From positions 1,860,001 to 1,924,000 of the forward strand of contig OW818693.1 of NCBI GenBank assembly GCA_942493335.1: DNA of 64,000 nucleotides. The letters run 5' to 3'. Positions 60,885-64,000 of the stretch are shown here, piece after piece (position 1 is the stretch's first letter; every line of letters begins with the position of its first letter). The notes under the pieces are model-generated. The model searched no databases, had not been told where the DNA came from, and worked only from the letters and a program-made list of their open reading frames with translations. This stretch comes from JAEWSN01 sp942493335. GTDB taxonomy: Bacteria; Bacillota; Clostridia; DSM-8532. The position numbers and the translations under genes were made by a program.

Positions 60885-63344
60885 CTATTGTTGCTTCCGA
60901 TCCTGCAAAAGTCTTTCCGCCGCCCTTACCGCCTGATAGGCATCTGTCGTGTAGTGTGCACCAAAGGATTCCGCATACTGGCTGTCCAATACCGCCCCCC
61001 CAACCAGGATGTCTGCATGGGAGCCGGATTTGCGTAGTGCTTCCGCCACCAGGGGCATTTCCGTCATGGTGGTGGTCATGAGGGCGGAAAGTGCAACAAG
61101 ATCCGCCTTCTTCTCTTGTGCGGCCTGCACGATCACAGCACTCTCCACGTCCTTGCCGAGATCCGTCACCTCAAAGCCGGCATTCTTCAATAGAAGCGCC
61201 ACAATGTTTTTTCCAATGTCATGGATGTCCCCTTTGACCGTCGCGATGATAACCCTGCCCTTGACTTCCGAGCCGCCCTGAAGTGCCAGGAGCGGTTCCA
61301 GCAGTTGCATGGCGCGCTGCATGGTTTCCGCCCCCTGTATCAACTGGGGCAGGAAATACCGTTTTGCCTCATATTCGACGCCAACCCGGGAAATCGCGGG
61401 AATCAGGCTGTCATTCACGATGGCATCAGCCGGACGCCCTTCCGCCAAAGCCTTTTCCACCTGTGCGATGATTCCTTCGCGGTTGCCATGCAACACGGCC
61501 TTGGCAATCGGATCCGATTCGCAGGACGCTGCATCACCTGTATCAACAGATTGACCTTTTGCGCCTGCTGTGTCCGGCATCGCTGCATTCTGTAGGGAAA
61601 GCCCCTTGCCGTCCGCCTGTAACGCAATCCAGGAACGGGCATCCGCATCATGCCCCAGAAGCAGATCCGATACTTGCCGTATGCAGGTCAGAATGGCTGT
61701 GGATGGATTGAGAATGGCCGTGGTCATGCCGGCACCCATTGCCATGGCGAGGAACCCCGCATTCAACCAGTCCCGGGCCGGCATGCCAAAGGAAACGTTG
61801 GACAAACCCAGCACGGAATTCGCTTTCAAGGTTTCAGACACCCAGCGCAGGAAGGAAAGGGTTTTCCTTCCTGCAAGCGGGTCGGAGGCCACCGTCATCA
61901 TCAATCCATCCACAAGAACATCACGCTCCGTCAGGCCGTATGCACGAGCCTGTTCCATGATCCGTTCCGTCACGGCAATCCGTTCCTCCACCGACTCCGG
62001 AACGCCTGCATCGTCAACCGGCAGCACGACGATCATCGCCCCATACTTGGCCGCCAACGGAAGAATCCTCTCCAGTTTGACCTTTTCCCCGGAGACGGAG
62101 TTCACGATGGCGCGTCCCGCATAAGTGCGAAGCGCCGCCTCAAGTGCGGCCGGATTTGAAGAATCAAGGCAGACGGGCAGTGGAACCGCCTGTACGACGG
62201 TCCGGACCATCCGGGACAACGTCTGGACCTCATCGATCCCGGGAACACCCGCATTGACATCCAGGATGGCTGCGCCCGCTTCCATCTGCTCCCGAGCCAT
62301 CTTGAACACCGTGTCCATGTCGCCATCCAGCAACGCCTGCTTCAGGGCCTTCTTGCCGGTCGGGTTCAACCGCTCTCCGATGACGGTAAAGGGCAGGTCC
62401 GCCCCCAGCCGGACAGTCCGGCTGGAGGAGCAGACAAGACTGTCCGACGCCTGCACGACTGGAAGTGGCTTCCACGACGAAGTGTTTGCAGAGAGCTTTA
62501 CAATGAAACCCGGATCCGTACCGCAGCAGCCTCCCAGCGCATTCACGCCGGCCTCCAGCAAGTGCTGCACATGGGAACCAAATTGTTCCGCATCCATGTC
62601 GAAGACGGTTTTGCCATCTTTCAGCCGCGGTTTCCCGGCATTCGGTTTTGCAATGAGGGGTACGGTCGCAAAGGGCTTCATGGCCTGTATGACCGCGACC
62701 ATTTCCTCTGGTCCGGAGGAGCAATTCGTTCCGACCGCATCGGCTCCCATCGCCTGAAGCGCGACAAGTGCGGAAAGCGGGTCGGTTCCGGTGAGGGTGC
62801 GCATCCCGCTTTCATAGGTCATGGTAACAAGCACGGGAAGATCGCACAGTTCCCTGACCGCCAACAGGGCGGCACGCGCCTCCTGCAGGTCCATCATGGT
62901 CTCGATGGCGAACAGATCCACTCCACCGTCCAGCAAGCCGTGAACCTGTTCCTTGAAGGCATCCACGACTTCCTCGAAGGAAGCTTCCCCATAAGGCTCC
63001 AGCATGCGTCCGCAAGGCGCGAGGTCTCCGGCCACCAGGACGCTGCTTCCCACAGCTTCCCGTGAAATGCGGGCCAAACGTTCATTGATCTCGCGGGTCC
63101 GTCCTTCAATGCCGTATTCCGCCAATTTGAACCGACTGCCGCCGAAGGTGAAGGTGTAGACGATATCGGACCCTGCGGCGGCATACGCCTGCTGAACGGA
63201 CAGAAGGGCATCCGGGTGTTCCGTCGCCCACCATTCGGGACAGACACCGGTCGGCATGCCGCGTTTCATCAACTGGGTGCCTGTCGCGCCGTCCAACAGA
63301 ACAATCTTCTTCTCAAACAGGTTTGCAAACTGCTTTCTCGTCAT
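60885..63344 (-). CDS. metH: Cobalamin-dependent methionine synthase, catalytic subunit
   Basis: 819 residues. Domains in order: homocysteine-binding (LLDGATGTQLMKRG, GTNCSSGPEEM, GGCCGTDPGF zinc Cys), methyltetrahydrofolate-binding (VIGERLNPTGKKALKQAL, LDVNAGVPG), B12-cap and B12-binding (VKGDIHDIGKNIVALLL with the DxHxxG axial His, ILVGGAVLD). It moves the methyl group from methyltetrahydrofolate to homocysteine through B12. The C-terminal reactivation domain is absent, and is made as a separate protein upstream (overlap 32 bp). ATG 63344 follows GGAGGGGACAG. Confidence 0.94.
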   Translation of the reverse strand: MTRKQFANLFEKKIVLLDGATGTQLMKRGMPTGVCPEWWATEHPDALLSVQQAYAAAGSDIVYTFTFGGSRFKLAEYGIEGRTREINERLARISREAVGSSVLVAGDLAPCGRMLEPYGEASFEEVVDAFKEQVHGLLDGGVDLFAIETMMDLQEARAALLAVRELCDLPVLVTMTYESGMRTLTGTDPLSALVALQAMGADAVGTNCSSGPEEMVAVIQAMKPFATVPLIAKPNAGKPRLKDGKTVFDMDAEQFGSHVQHLLEAGVNALGGCCGTDPGFIVKLSANTSSWKPLPVVQASDSLVCSSSRTVRLGADLPFTVIGERLNPTGKKALKQALLDGDMDTVFKMAREQMEAGAAILDVNAGVPGIDEVQTLSRMVRTVVQAVPLPVCLDSSNPAALEAALRTYAGRAIVNSVSGEKVKLERILPLAAKYGAMIVVLPVDDAGVPESVEERIAVTERIMEQARAYGLTERDVLVDGLMMTVASDPLAGRKTLSFLRWVSETLKANSVLGLSNVSFGMPARDWLNAGFLAMAMGAGMTTAILNPSTAILTCIRQVSDLLLGHDADARSWIALQADGKGLSLQNAAMPDTAGAKGQSVDTGDAASCESDPIAKAVLHGNREGIIAQVEKALAEGRPADAIVNDSLIPAISRVGVEYEAKRYFLPQLIQGAETMQRAMQLLEPLLALQGGSEVKGRVIIATVKGDIHDIGKNIVALLLKNAGFEVTDLGKDVESAVIVQAAQEKKADLVALSALMTTTMTEMPLVAEALRKSGSHADILVGGAVLDSQYAESFGAHYTTDAYQAVRAAERLLQDRKQQ

Positions 63345-63984
63345 CTGTCCCCTCCCGTGCTGCCATTCCTGCTATGCCAGCCACTGCCAGTACTGATTTT
63401 TCCGGAACCAGAATGCTGCGTTCGGTCAGAAAGGCTCCCTGCTGCCCGATATCGAGAAGCCCGGCCAATGTGGACTGTTGTTCCAACGCCCAATCCCCAT
63501 ATCCGGGACTATACCGCAGCCGGGTCGTGACCCTGCCGGTTCTTCGCAGAATACTGTTGACATAGTGCATCACCCAGTCCAGCCCTGCATCGGTGATTTC
63601 CGAGGCTGCCGCGTCCAGGACGACGGCATCGGACAGCCGCCCTGCTGAAGACCATTCATCCCGTTTCTGGATTGGCTGTTTTCCTGCGGTGGCAAACATG
63701 GCCAGCAGCTCCGGACAGCCGGACAGGAGTTTTGACACGCCGATTCCGATCAGCCGGGACGCATCTTCAAGCAAAACCGAGTGCCCGTCATTCTCCAAAA
63801 TCTGCACAATTCGCCAGGAAACCTGGATGTCGCAAAGGTCTTCCGCCTGGCGGATCATGGCGTCCAGGTGCTCCTGTGCCACTTCTGAAAGGGCTCCGAA
63901 CGCCTTGTGGTGTCCAAGCCTCGTCGCAATCAACGAGACATCGTAATCCGGCCTGATTCCGTTCATTCTCTGGATTGGCAACAT
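63313..63984 (-). CDS. Stand-alone MetH reactivation-domain protein
   Basis: 223 residues. The S-adenosylmethionine-binding motif TTRLRYSPGYGDW (RxSPGY) is intact, so it should reductively methylate B12 on MetH when the cob(II)alamin form appears. Clostridia often encode this domain apart from MetH; the overlap with metH shows a joint transcript. Start is near the window edge; MLPIQRMNGIRPDY is plausible. Confidence 0.87.
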   Translation of the reverse strand: MLPIQRMNGIRPDYDVSLIATRLGHHKAFGALSEVAQEHLDAMIRQAEDLCDIQVSWRIVQILENDGHSVLLEDASRLIGIGVSKLLSGCPELLAMFATAGKQPIQKRDEWSSAGRLSDAVVLDAAASEITDAGLDWVMHYVNSILRRTGRVTTRLRYSPGYGDWALEQQSTLAGLLDIGQQGAFLTERSILVPEKSVLAVAGIAGMAAREGTDDEKAVCKPV

Positions 63985-64000
63985 GGCTTCCCTTTCAAGT

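Overview
The window reads as a Bacillota-like chromosome, roughly 55-60% G+C in the flanks. The supporting signs are near-universal AGGAGG ribosome-binding sites, an M-box magnesium riboswitch, a BmrCD-like exporter with a leader peptide, an ABC-F gene with an attenuator, a split B12 methionine synthase and many glycoside hydrolases. A spirochaete that shares such genes cannot be excluded. No 16S or other decisive marker is present.

Left flank (1-16.7 kb): GH18 (runs off the edge) and GH2 glycosidases with a LacI-type operator; a PRPP synthetase; an M-box-controlled CorA transporter; a LacI-sensor/GGDEF protein; a VanY-type carboxypeptidase; a heterodimeric ABC exporter with a leader-peptide attenuator; a methyltransferase with repeats inside and downstream; then tRNA-fMet.

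TOTE island (16.7-21.2 kb): a 49-bp duplication of the 3' end of tRNA-fMet bounds an island holding a HigBA-like toxin-antitoxin pair and a 1012-aa TOTE-type primase/helicase protein. A third, decayed tRNA fragment lies inside.

Cassette array (21.3-41.8 kb): 22 attC-like sites of about 100-111 bp separate AT-rich single-gene cassettes. Nearly all genes are on the minus strand: acetyltransferases, methyltransferases, an aminoglycoside-phosphotransferase-like kinase, a toxin-antitoxin pair, a PD-(D/E)xK-like protein, peptidases, membrane proteins, and three ORF-less cassettes of one family. An IS3 element sits in the distal cassette. The array starts at an attI-like core directly 3' of a tyrosine recombinase (41985-43067) that points the same way as the cassettes, as in the 'reverse' integron of Treponema denticola. 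This integrase lacks the I2 insertion that defines IntI proteins. An attC array tied to an I2-less, Xer-like integrase is the strongest candidate here for an undescribed system. In 20 of 22 cassettes the 7-base core at the cassette start is the exact complement of the cassette's own R'' core, so the units moved in as integrase-processed cassettes. Four cassettes carrying unrelated genes share the same 5' and 3' hairpin flanks, a common chassis.

Right flank (43.1-64 kb): ThuA-like protein, GH29 fucosidase, a TetR-HlyD-ABC efflux operon, a sugar isomerase, GH43, an MBL hydrolase, tRNA-Gly and tRNA-Thr, small hypotheticals, an ABC-F protein behind a peptide-coding attenuator, a LysE exporter with a divergent XRE-cupin regulator, an SRPBCC protein, and MetH with its separate reactivation subunit.
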